The translations under genes were made by a program, and so were the position numbers. This document shows positions 25,153 through 32,956 of a stretch of 64,000 nucleotides of DNA, in pieces (the first letter of the stretch is position 1; every line of letters starts with the position of its first letter). Source of the stretch: Agromyces mariniharenae (GTDB lineage: Bacteria; Actinomycetota; Actinomycetes; Actinomycetales; Microbacteriaceae). The stretch lies in contig NZ_VSSB01000002.1 of NCBI RefSeq assembly GCF_008122505.1, positions 434,001 to 498,000 of the forward strand, read 5' to 3'. The notes under the pieces are model-generated. The model was given only the letters and a program-made list of their open reading frames with translations, did not search any database and was not told the origin of the DNA.

Positions 25153-27552
25153 TCAAGCGTCCGTCAGCAGTCCTCCTCGGTAGGCGTACGCCGTTGCCTC
25201 AGCGCGACCGCGCACCGCGAGTTTTCGGTAGATGGACACCGAGTGGTGCATGACGGTCTTGACCGAGAGGCCCAACCGAGTGGCGATCTGCTTGTTGGAG
25301 TCCCCTTCGGCCAGCAGCCGGAGGACGTCGTGCTCTCGAGGTGTCAGTATCGGCGCACCCGATGTCCTCTTCGATTCCCGCTGGGCGGCCTGAGAACGAA
25401 GCCAGTTCATCGCTTCCTGGCCGGCCTCCTCAGTGGAGAGGAACTGCCCGGCGCCGACGAGCTCGAACGCGATCGCTCCCAGTCGATCGACGACTGTCTT
25501 CTGGGCGATGTCGAGAGCTTCCCGGTGGCGCGGCGCCATCGCTCGCAGCACGCGTTCGCGATCTGCGCGCACGGCGCCCAGCATCCGTGCCGCGAACCGG
25601 AACTCACCGAGGCCGGCCGCGATCAACACCGTCTGCACCAACGAGATCTCCGATTCCAACGACCATCCACGCTTCGTGCACTGCGCAAGCCGCTCTGCGC
25701 ACCAGCCGGCTGCCCCGTGGTAGTTCTGCGCATCGATCTCCACGCTCGTGAGCGTGGCGAGGACGAAGCCCTCCTGGATGACATCGCTGCGTGCCCGTGC
25801 GAGTGCCAGCGCGTCCTCGAGGGGTGGAAGAGGGAGGTCATCAGGCAATGACCCATGTGGAAGCGTATAGAGGACGACTGCCGATCCGACCAGGGTGTAC
25901 GAGTCGTGCAGCCTCGACCCGCGTTCGAGCGCGCCGACAGCGATGGAGACTGCGGTCGACACATCCCCCACGGCATGCGCGGCGCCTGCCAGCCACACGG
26001 CGAATCGTGCGGCCCAAACAGGGCTCGGCAGAGACTCCGCTTCTTGCGCTCCCTCCGTAGCGAGTCGCATCGCCAGAGGCAGATCACCTGTCACGACATT
26101 CGACATCATGCCGAAGAACTTCGTCTGCAAGGAGGTCAACGGCCACCTGTCGGCGTCGACCAGGTCGGCGGCTGCCCGAAATCTGTCTCCGACCGTCGCG
26201 GCGAGACCGCTTCCGTCCGGCGACATGGCCAACAGGTAGGAACTCCAGAGGAACACCCGGGCTCGGGTCTCCTGGTCCAGGCCGCCGAGATCGCGGGAGG
26301 CGATGACCCGGTCGAGAAGCTCGCTGATGACGGCTCCTTCCGCGAATCCGTGGAGTACTTCGGCGCAGTCGACCAACCATGATGCGACGCCCGATGCGCC
26401 ATCATCCATGAGTCGTCTCGCCTCGTGTGCGAGATCCCGTCGCATCACCTGAGCGGGGGTCACATCGGCGATCGACCCTGCCGACCGCGTCGCCGAAGCC
26501 GCCTGAGCGAGCAGATCTGCCAGCACCGTTCGGCGTTGGCGATCGTCGTCCTCCCGCAGGATCGACACCTCTTGCACGTATGCGCGCACGATGGGAAGCA
26601 GGCCGAAGACCCGCTCGCCCCCGAGGCTCGTCTGTGGCTCAACCAGGCGGAGGTCGACCAGTCTCTCGAGATCGTCCAGTGTCTCGAAGGCGGGTCGGCC
26701 GTTGAGCGAGACTGCAGCCTCGAACGGGAAGGAACCAGTGAAGCCCGACAGCAGCTCGAGCAGCCGACGCTCGCGCGAGGAGAGGTCTCCACACGTGGAG
26801 GCGAGCGCCTCGCGGATCCCCGAGTGGATGGTGTGGATCGGGGCTGTGAGCAGGTCGAGGCCGCGGCCGGCGCCGCCATCGCGCAGCTCACGCACGAGTC
26901 CTGCGGGGGACACGACCTGGAGCCGCGCCGCAGCGAGTTCGATAGCGAGGGGCAGGCCCCCCACGAGTCGGCAGACCTCCGCGACATCGCGCGCATTGGC
27001 ATCGGTCAGCTGGAACCGGGGGTCGGTACGACCGGCTCGATCCAGGAACAGTCCGACGCTCGGGTTCTGGGACAGTTCGTCGAGGGAGGCTCGTTCATCC
27101 GGCACCTCGAGGGGGTGCAGATGGATGAGCGCGATGGACTCCTCGGGTGGTCGATGCCGCGCCACCAGGAGCGTGAGGCCCGGGCAGCGACGCAAGAGGT
27201 CCTGGGCGAGGTCGGGCTCGAGCGCGAGCTCGTCGGTGTGGTCGAGCGCGAGGACGACACGTTGCCGGCCGACCCGAGCGGCGATCGCGTCGACTCCGTC
27301 TGCCACGGGAGAGTCCACCCTCCGGGCGAGTCCCAGTCGCCGAGCCGCCTCGTCGAGCAGTGTAGAACCGGCGGGTGCCCCGGCGAGGTCGACATCCCAC
27401 ACCTCCATGCCCGGCGGCGGAGAGCCGGCGAGCTGTGAGACCAGTGCGGACTTTCCCACTCCCGCCCGGCCCACCACTCCGATGTATCTGGTGCCCTCCC
27501 TCAGCAGGCGTGTCAGCTCCGCCCACTCGGCTTGTCTCCCCAGTAGCGTCAT
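25153..27552 (-). CDS. ATP-binding LuxR family regulator (LAL/MalT type)
   Basis: A 799-residue regulator. Walker A GRAGVGKSA lies at 28-36 and a Walker B-like VVLALDHTDEL follows near residue 110. An AAA/STAND helical region with GGLPLAIELAAARL comes next, then about 400 residues of TPR-like helices. The LuxR HTH is at 735-799 (LTPREHDVLRLLAEGDSNKQIATRLGLS). Such proteins activate transcription after ligand and ATP binding. The start at 27552 has GAGGA at a good distance; ATG at 27564 is an alternative. The secreted protein gene follows on the same strand. Confidence 0.85.
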   Translation of the reverse strand: MTLLGRQAEWAELTRLLREGTRYIGVVGRAGVGKSALVSQLAGSPPPGMEVWDVDLAGAPAGSTLLDEAARRLGLARRVDSPVADGVDAIAARVGRQRVVLALDHTDELALEPDLAQDLLRRCPGLTLLVARHRPPEESIALIHLHPLEVPDERASLDELSQNPSVGLFLDRAGRTDPRFQLTDANARDVAEVCRLVGGLPLAIELAAARLQVVSPAGLVRELRDGGAGRGLDLLTAPIHTIHSGIREALASTCGDLSSRERRLLELLSGFTGSFPFEAAVSLNGRPAFETLDDLERLVDLRLVEPQTSLGGERVFGLLPIVRAYVQEVSILREDDDRQRRTVLADLLAQAASATRSAGSIADVTPAQVMRRDLAHEARRLMDDGASGVASWLVDCAEVLHGFAEGAVISELLDRVIASRDLGGLDQETRARVFLWSSYLLAMSPDGSGLAATVGDRFRAAADLVDADRWPLTSLQTKFFGMMSNVVTGDLPLAMRLATEGAQEAESLPSPVWAARFAVWLAGAAHAVGDVSTAVSIAVGALERGSRLHDSYTLVGSAVVLYTLPHGSLPDDLPLPPLEDALALARARSDVIQEGFVLATLTSVEIDAQNYHGAAGWCAERLAQCTKRGWSLESEISLVQTVLIAAGLGEFRFAARMLGAVRADRERVLRAMAPRHREALDIAQKTVVDRLGAIAFELVGAGQFLSTEEAGQEAMNWLRSQAAQRESKRTSGAPILTPREHDVLRLLAEGDSNKQIATRLGLSVKTVMHHSVSIYRKLAVRGRAEATAYAYRGGLLTDA

Positions 27553-27814
27553 GCGTCCTCGCATTTCGCCGCACGGCCCCGTTGCCGTGGCGGTCGCCCG
27601 CGGGTTCCCATCACGACGTACCGCAGAGCACCCGATGTCTCTCAGAGTAGGGCAAGTGCGCTCTGGCCGCCCCTTGCCCCCCGCCGTGGCTCGCCCACGA
27701 CACTGGACTTGACCGGACCCTCGGGCTGACGCCAGGACTCGGCCCCTGGCTCGGCGATCGAATGAATCTACTTGGGATGACGCCGTCCTCGCATCTCGGC
27801 GTAGGCTCCGGTGC

Positions 27815-28198
27815 ATGGCGAGGCAGATCATCGCGACCGGCGACGCGCCGAGTTCTCCGCTGTTCAGTCAGGGCGTTCGAATCGGATCGACCATCTTCGT
27901 GTCGGGGATGGCGGGAGTCGATCCGGCAACCGGCGAGCCGGCGGGGACATCGATCGAGGAGCAGACTCGGCAGGCCCTGCGCAACTGCGAGAGCGTCCTC
28001 GAGGCAGCGGGGTGTTCGCTGGACGACGTGGGGTTCGTCACCGTGTTGCTGGCGCACCCGGCCGACTTCGCCGGGATGAATGCGGCGTATGCGTCGGTGT
28101 TCAGTGACCGCCCTCCTGCCCGCGCCGTGACGAGGCTGGGGCCCGAGCTGCCCGGCATCCTGGTCTCGATCGCGATGACGGCGCAGACCGTGGAGTGA
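27815..28198 (+). CDS. RidA family protein (reactive imine/enamine deaminase)
   Basis: A 127-residue protein of the RidA/YjgF/Tdc80 family. It has the start SPLFSQGVRIGSTIFVSGMAG, ETRQALRNCESVLEAAG-like helix, and the end region FSDRPPARAVTRLGPELPG with the substrate-binding arginine. RidA proteins hydrolyse the 2-aminoacrylate formed by PLP enzymes. A TAGGCT box at 27802-27807 lies seven bases before the ATG, so the mRNA is probably leaderless. The 262 bases between it and the LuxR start hold no other gene I can see. Confidence 0.9.
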   Translation: MARQIIATGDAPSSPLFSQGVRIGSTIFVSGMAGVDPATGEPAGTSIEEQTRQALRNCESVLEAAGCSLDDVGFVTVLLAHPADFAGMNAAYASVFSDRPPARAVTRLGPELPGILVSIAMTAQTVE

Positions 28199-28250
28199 GT
28201 GTGGCAGCGGCGGGTCGAGCGTTCTTCGGTCAGGGGTCTGACTCGGCTCG

Positions 28251-28451
28251 TCAGATCGGTCCGCCGGCATTGGGGCCGTCCATGTCACGGGTGCGAGCCG
28301 TCTCCCTGCGAGCGTCATGCACGCCCTGGTCGACGTCTCCGCCCATCCGGCGATCGAGGGCGCTGCCCCGACCGAACCGCTTCCAGAGCACGACCGCGAC
28401 GATGGCCAGCACGATCACCCCGCCGACCACGATCCAGCTCACCGGGTCCAT
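28251..28451 (-). CDS. small single-span membrane protein
   Basis: A 66-residue protein with one transmembrane helix at residues 5-24 (VSWIVVGGVIVLAIVAVVLW) and a polar, charged tail. GGAGG lies at a good distance before the ATG at 28451. It has no family that I recognise, and it lies between RidA and the peptidase gene. The call rests on the helix and the ribosome site. Confidence 0.55.
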   Translation of the reverse strand: MDPVSWIVVGGVIVLAIVAVVLWKRFGRGSALDRRMGGDVDQGVHDARRETARTRDMDGPNAGGPI

Positions 28452-28549
28452 CGCGTCCTCCGATCGACTCGCCGCAAGGCCGCGGCTCCTGCGCCGGATG
28501 CTACGCCCGACCACGCTCGGCGGCGACGACTACACGGACGGGCGGCCCC

Positions 28550-28580
28550 GGGGCATCCACCCCGAAACGAGGGACCCGGG
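28550..28580 (+). repeat. copy A of a repeated intergenic element
   Basis: GGCATCCACCC followed four bases later by CGAGGGACCC. The same pair of words, at nearly the same distance, occurs at 30404-30429 on the other side of the peptidase gene. This copy lacks the opposing arm that makes the other copy fold into a hairpin. Confidence 0.5.
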
Positions 28581-28650
28581 ATCGGCGAATCACGTGCCGG
28601 ACTCGACGACGCGGCGGATGCCCGGAGGCACCCGCCGCGTCGCCGCAGCG

Positions 28651-30255
28651 TCAGCTGTCGAAGCGGTTCTTGAACGCGTCGGCGCTCTTGCCCGCGTCGT
28701 GCGACTTGCCGGGCACGCGCACGCCGTTCACGGTCGAGGAGTCCGTGGCGAGCGTGATCACGGCAGCCGCGAGGGCGTCGGCGTTCACGTCGAGCGCGTG
28801 CACGTTGATGTTGCCGACCAGCTCGTAGTCCGCGCGCAACTGGTTGTACAGCGCCACGTTCTGGCCGTCGCCCCTCAGGTTGTCGCAGAACGCGTGATAG
28901 CACGGGTCATAGGCCGCCCCGGGCACGCCCCCGTAGAGGGCGGCCTCGTCAGCCGTCTTGACACCTTCCGCGCCGGTGAACAGGCCGCCCGCCGGGATGC
29001 CCACCGCGATGAACGGACCGTAGTCGCTGCGGCCCGAGAACTCGGTGTCCTGGTAGGGCTCGCCTCGGCTGTCGTAGAACGCCTCGAACACGTCCTCGAT
29101 CTCCGCGGAGCCCGGGGGGATGAACCCCGGAGCCGCGGTGCCGCTCGAGTTGTCGCCGTCGTAGATCCCGAACATGTAGTTGGGCGACGCGATCATGTCG
29201 AAGTTGAGGTAGAGCGCGATCTGGGCGATCTCGTCGTCGGTGAGCTCACCGACGTAATGCTCCGACCCAAGCAGGCCCTCCTCCTCGGCACCCCACCAGG
29301 CGAACCGGACGGCGCTGTTGGTCTTGACCTTCTTCATCTGGATCGCCGTCTCGAGCAGCGCGGCGCTGCCCGAGCCGTTGTCGTTGATCCCGGCGCCATC
29401 CTGCACGCTGTCGAGGTGCGCGCCCGCCATGACGGTGTTGGCGCTGTTCCCGGACGTCGTCTCCGCGATCACGTTGTAGGCCTCGCGAGTCTCCGCGGTG
29501 AAGTCGACCTTCACGGTGACGGTCGCACCCGGCGTCGCGGCGAGGTTCTCGCCGGCCGCCGACGTGACGAACACCGCGGGGACCGTGAGTCCGGTCGCGT
29601 CGCCGATCATGTTGATGAGCCCGGTGCGCCCGGGTTGGCCCTCGTTCATGATGATGACGCCGGCCGCGCCCGCCGCCTGCGCATTCAGCGCCTTGACGGC
29701 GAAGCCGCACGTCCCGCGCTGCATCAGGGCGATGCCGCCGACCGGGAACCCGATGAAGTCGGATGCCTCGCAGCCGCTGGTGTTGCTGTTCGCCGGGAGC
29801 CCCGCGGCGGGGACGACCAGGCCCACCGGGACGAGCACGCCCGTGGCGGTTCCCTCTGGCGTGCCGGAGTCGAAGGTGTTCCGGAGGAAGTCGATGCCGT
29901 TGACGAACGTCCTCGGCTGGGGCGTCACGCGGATGAGCTCGCTGTTCTCCTCGAAGTAGGGGAACTCGAACTCCTGCACCTCGGGCGCGTACCCGGCGGC
30001 CTCGAGCTCCTCGACGACGTAGTCGACGGACGCGGCATAGCCGTCGCGGCCGGCCGCTCGGTCGCCGCCATTGGCGTCGGCGATGTCCTGCAGGGCCTCG
30101 AGGTGATCGAGCACGCCCTCGGCGGTGACGGCGTTCGTCAGTTTCTTGACCGTGTTGTTGTTCGGTGCTGCGTACGCAGGACTCGCGGCCACCGCCACCG
30201 CCGCGAGTGCGGCGATCGTGGCAACGCTCCAGATGCGTCTGTTCGGGATCGGCAT
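28651..30255 (-). CDS. secreted M28 family aminopeptidase with PA domain
   Basis: A 534-residue exported zinc peptidase. Residues 1-29 form a signal peptide (YAA-P). A protease-associated insert lies at about 135-250 (MQRGTCGFAVKALNA). The catalytic domain has the zinc ligands of the M28 family: His280 (AGAHLDS), Asp292 (GINDNGSG), the catalytic Glu in WWGAEEEG (324-326), Asp353 (NFDMI) and His454 in the disulfide-like loop CYHAFC. Family members (the Streptomyces griseus aminopeptidase group) remove N-terminal residues from peptides outside the cell. GGAGAGG precedes the ATG. A hairpin element lies 150-220 bases upstream. Confidence 0.93.
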   Translation of the reverse strand: MPIPNRRIWSVATIAALAAVAVAASPAYAAPNNNTVKKLTNAVTAEGVLDHLEALQDIADANGGDRAAGRDGYAASVDYVVEELEAAGYAPEVQEFEFPYFEENSELIRVTPQPRTFVNGIDFLRNTFDSGTPEGTATGVLVPVGLVVPAAGLPANSNTSGCEASDFIGFPVGGIALMQRGTCGFAVKALNAQAAGAAGVIIMNEGQPGRTGLINMIGDATGLTVPAVFVTSAAGENLAATPGATVTVKVDFTAETREAYNVIAETTSGNSANTVMAGAHLDSVQDGAGINDNGSGSAALLETAIQMKKVKTNSAVRFAWWGAEEEGLLGSEHYVGELTDDEIAQIALYLNFDMIASPNYMFGIYDGDNSSGTAAPGFIPPGSAEIEDVFEAFYDSRGEPYQDTEFSGRSDYGPFIAVGIPAGGLFTGAEGVKTADEAALYGGVPGAAYDPCYHAFCDNLRGDGQNVALYNQLRADYELVGNINVHALDVNADALAAAVITLATDSSTVNGVRVPGKSHDAGKSADAFKNRFDS

Positions 30256-30726
30256 GTCGCCCTCTCCGCCGGCGCGCCTTCGAGCCGGCTGTCCGTCATC
30301 GCATGCTGGCACACCATCGCGGACGCGGTCGACCCCCAGTTCCGGGATCCGGTGTCCGCCCGACCCCGCGCCGCGGCGACGATCGTCGAGACGAGCGCGG
30401 CGAGGCATCCACCCAAAAGCGAGGGACCCCGACCCGGAGAAATTGATCGGAGTCCCTCGTTCCCTTTGGGTGTCGGGCTCGTGGGCGCGTCGATGACTGA
30501 GGATGCCTCGACAAACGCGGTGCTCCCATCGTAGGGGTGCGGGAGCGGGGGACACTGCCCCCAGAACTGGGCGACGCCGGGGGTGGACGCGCACGACTGC
30601 CGCGCGATATGGGGGACCGAGGAGCTCTGGCGGGCCCCCGTCGGCACGCGTACGCTCCGTCCCAGGGGGATGCCGACCCGCGCAGGTCGAGCGCGGGAGG
30701 CCCACGTCGTGCAGGGAGAGGGAGAC
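30256..30726. other. 471-base intergenic region between divergent genes
   Basis: The region contains the hairpin element at 30401-30471 and a possible -10 box, TACGCT at 30651-30656, for the amidotransferase gene. No protein-coding gene with a start, ribosome site and plausible composition is visible in either direction. Confidence 0.6.
30401..30471. repeat. copy B of the intergenic element, forming a hairpin
   Basis: ACCCAAA plus CGAGGGACC (30411-30428) pair with GTCCCTCG plus TTTGGGT (30452-30471), with an uneven internal loop. The left part, GGCATCCACCC...CGAGGGACCC, repeats copy A at 28550. The two copies flank the M28 peptidase gene as direct repeats. It may act as a terminator or RNA structure in the peptidase leader, or be a remnant of a small mobile element. 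Confidence 0.55.
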
Positions 30727-31566
30727 ATGTGCCGCTGGCTCGCATACACGGGAGAACCGCTTCAGCCGTCGACGTTGATCCTCGACGCGCAGCAGTCGCT
30801 CGTCAAGCAGTCGCTGAACTCGCAGCTCGGTGCCGAGACCGTGAACGGCGACGGATTCGGACTCGGGTGGTATCCGGCCAACGAGGCCGCAGGGGGCATC
30901 CCGGCGCTGTTCCACAGCACCGAGCCCGCGTGGAACGACGAGAACCTGCGTGAGCTCGCGCACGCCATCGAGAGCCCGCTGTTCTTCAGCCACGTCCGCG
31001 CGGCGGCCGGGCCGCCGATCCAGCAGACGAACTGCCACCCGTTCCGGTACCAGAACTGGATGTTCATGCACAACGGGTTCCTCGGCGACTTCCTCACGAT
31101 GAAGCGCGACCTCGTCCTCGCGGTCGACCCGTCCCTGTATCCCGACATCAAGGGGACGACCGACTCCGAGGTCGTGTTCCACCTCGCGCTCACCTACGGG
31201 CTCATGGACGACCCGATCGAGGCGATGCGCCAGGCCGTCCGCAAGGTCGAGTCGGTGGGCCATGGGCTGGGGGTCAGGTTCCCCATGCAGGGCACGATCG
31301 CGATCTCCGACGGCGCGACGATCTGGACGTTCCGGTACTCGTCGCAAGGTCGCTCGCGCTCGCTCTTCCACTCGGTCGAGATCGACACGCTGCGGGAGAT
31401 GTACCCCGAGGTCGAGCGCCTGAACCTCTTCGGCCGCCGTGCCCGCGTCGTGGTGTCCGAGCCGCTCAACGACCTCCCCGGCGCGTTCCTCGAGGTGCCC
31501 GAGTCGACCGTCGCGATCCTCCACGAGAGCGGCTACCAGTACGAGCCCTTCCTCGAGGCCGCGTAG
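30727..31566 (+). CDS. class II glutamine amidotransferase (EgtC-like)
   Basis: A 279-residue N-terminal-nucleophile amidohydrolase. The nucleophile is Cys2, exposed after removal of the first Met (MCRWLAYTGEP). Family motifs are NGDGFGLGWYP, LFFSHVRAA, NCHPFRYQNWMFMHNGFLG and TDSEVVFHLAL. Relatives include EgtC of ergothioneine synthesis and YafJ, but none of the other egt genes is nearby, so I do not assign that role. GGGAGAGGGAG precedes the ATG. Confidence 0.88.
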   Translation: MCRWLAYTGEPLQPSTLILDAQQSLVKQSLNSQLGAETVNGDGFGLGWYPANEAAGGIPALFHSTEPAWNDENLRELAHAIESPLFFSHVRAAAGPPIQQTNCHPFRYQNWMFMHNGFLGDFLTMKRDLVLAVDPSLYPDIKGTTDSEVVFHLALTYGLMDDPIEAMRQAVRKVESVGHGLGVRFPMQGTIAISDGATIWTFRYSSQGRSRSLFHSVEIDTLREMYPEVERLNLFGRRARVVVSEPLNDLPGAFLEVPESTVAILHESGYQYEPFLEAA

Positions 31567-31593
31567 GGCGGATGCCGCGACCGGTCGCCTCGC

Positions 31594-32781
31594 TCAACGG
31601 CAGGTGGCCGCGAGCCCGATGAGCTCCGCCGACGGGCGGCCGTAGATGCTCTCCCCGTTGCCCGGACCGTCGTAGCCCATGCCGATCGCCCACGCCGTGG
31701 CCCACGCCTCGCTCTCCCCGCGCGTGCTCGGCGCGAACAGCGCCCGGCACTTGCTCGACATGGCGTGGCCGACCTCGTGCACCACGACGGCGCGGGGGAT
31801 GGCCGACGTCGCCCAGTCGCGCGCGATCGAGTCCGACAGCGAGATCGTGGCCTGCGGCGCCACGTCGTCCGGCACCGTGGCCCAGCCTCCGTACGAGCCG
31901 CCCCCACCGTAGCCGTTCACGACAGGCGCCCAGTCGAACTCCAGGAGGACGCCACCGGCGAGCGACCGCGCGAACGCCTCGACGTCCTGCCGCTGCCCGT
32001 CGAGGCCGCCGGACCGCTCCTGCAGCTCGGCCGCGCTCGAGGCGGCGAGCACGGCGGCGGCCGCGACGTACGACTCGACCTGTACCGCGCTCTCGGCGTC
32101 CCACCGGCCGACGCGCGTCGCCATGGCGTCGGCGGCCGCGCGGAACGCGAGGAGGTCGGCGTTGCGTGCCGACGGATTGGCGGCCTCGAGCGATGTGCGC
32201 GAGGCCGCGATCTCGGCGACGAGTTCGTCGCCGGCGGACTCCACCCGATCGGTGGCCTCGCGGAGGTCGCCCGCGTCCGCCTCGAGCGCGTCGGCGCGCT
32301 CGTCCAGCTCGCGCGACGCGACGTCGAGGGCCGCGCCGGCCTCGTCGAGGGCCGGCGGCCATGCCGAGTCGTCGGATGCCGCGGGCGCGACCGGTTCGAC
32401 GGATGCCCCGGGCTCGTCCAGTCCGTCGAGCTCTTCGGCCGCGCGCTCGAGCGGATCCGCGACCGCGACGTCGACGGCCGGTGCGAGGTCGATCGCGGTG
32501 TAGCGCGCGGCGAGCCGGACCGCTTCGTCTGCGTCGCGCCGGGCCGAGGCCGCCTCCTCCGCCGCGTCCTCGTAGGCCGCACGTGCCTCGTCGTAGCCCG
32601 TCGCGGCCTCCGCGTACCGTGCCCGAGCGTCCGCCGACCACCACCCGAGTCCCGACAGCACGGCGGCCCCCACCGTCATGATCGCCAGGCCCGCGGCGAA
32701 CCGGCGGAGCCTCCGGCCGCGTCGCCCGCGCGGGGCGGGCGCACCGCCCTCATCGGGGGAAACGCGGTCGTCGGTGTCCAC
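31594..32781 (-). CDS. membrane-anchored protein with coiled coil and HExxH motif
   Basis: A 395-residue protein starting with GTG. A basic region (RGRRGRRLRR) leads into one transmembrane helix at about residues 25-45. A long Ala/Glu-rich coiled-coil stalk covers residues 50-260. The C-terminal domain carries VVHEVGHAM with His335, Glu336 and His339, the zinc-metalloprotease signature, and ends ELIGLAATCR. The start is uncertain; TTG 12 bases upstream is also possible. The protease would lie outside the cell. No family is recognised. It is divergent from the penicillin-binding protein gene, so a role in the envelope is possible. Confidence 0.75.
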   Translation of the reverse strand: MDTDDRVSPDEGGAPAPRGRRGRRLRRFAAGLAIMTVGAAVLSGLGWWSADARARYAEAATGYDEARAAYEDAAEEAASARRDADEAVRLAARYTAIDLAPAVDVAVADPLERAAEELDGLDEPGASVEPVAPAASDDSAWPPALDEAGAALDVASRELDERADALEADAGDLREATDRVESAGDELVAEIAASRTSLEAANPSARNADLLAFRAAADAMATRVGRWDAESAVQVESYVAAAAVLAASSAAELQERSGGLDGQRQDVEAFARSLAGGVLLEFDWAPVVNGYGGGGSYGGWATVPDDVAPQATISLSDSIARDWATSAIPRAVVVHEVGHAMSSKCRALFAPSTRGESEAWATAWAIGMGYDGPGNGESIYGRPSAELIGLAATCR

Positions 32782-32956
32782 GCAGCCATTCAACGCGGCG
32801 GGCCGCCACGCCACAACGCCGCGTGACACGGCCGCGGATGTCGCGTCGGGTGCTGGACACCGGGCCGATGCTGAGGTTCCATGGTGAGGGAGCGCCGTCG
32901 ACGACCGCCCGAACCGGTCGACGCATCGGCGTTCCTCGACCCCCGGGGGTGAGTGC

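Noticed and set aside
30727-31566. EgtC of ergothioneine synthesis
   Set aside because: Only the general class II amidotransferase fold is supported; no egtA, egtB, egtD or egtE lies nearby.
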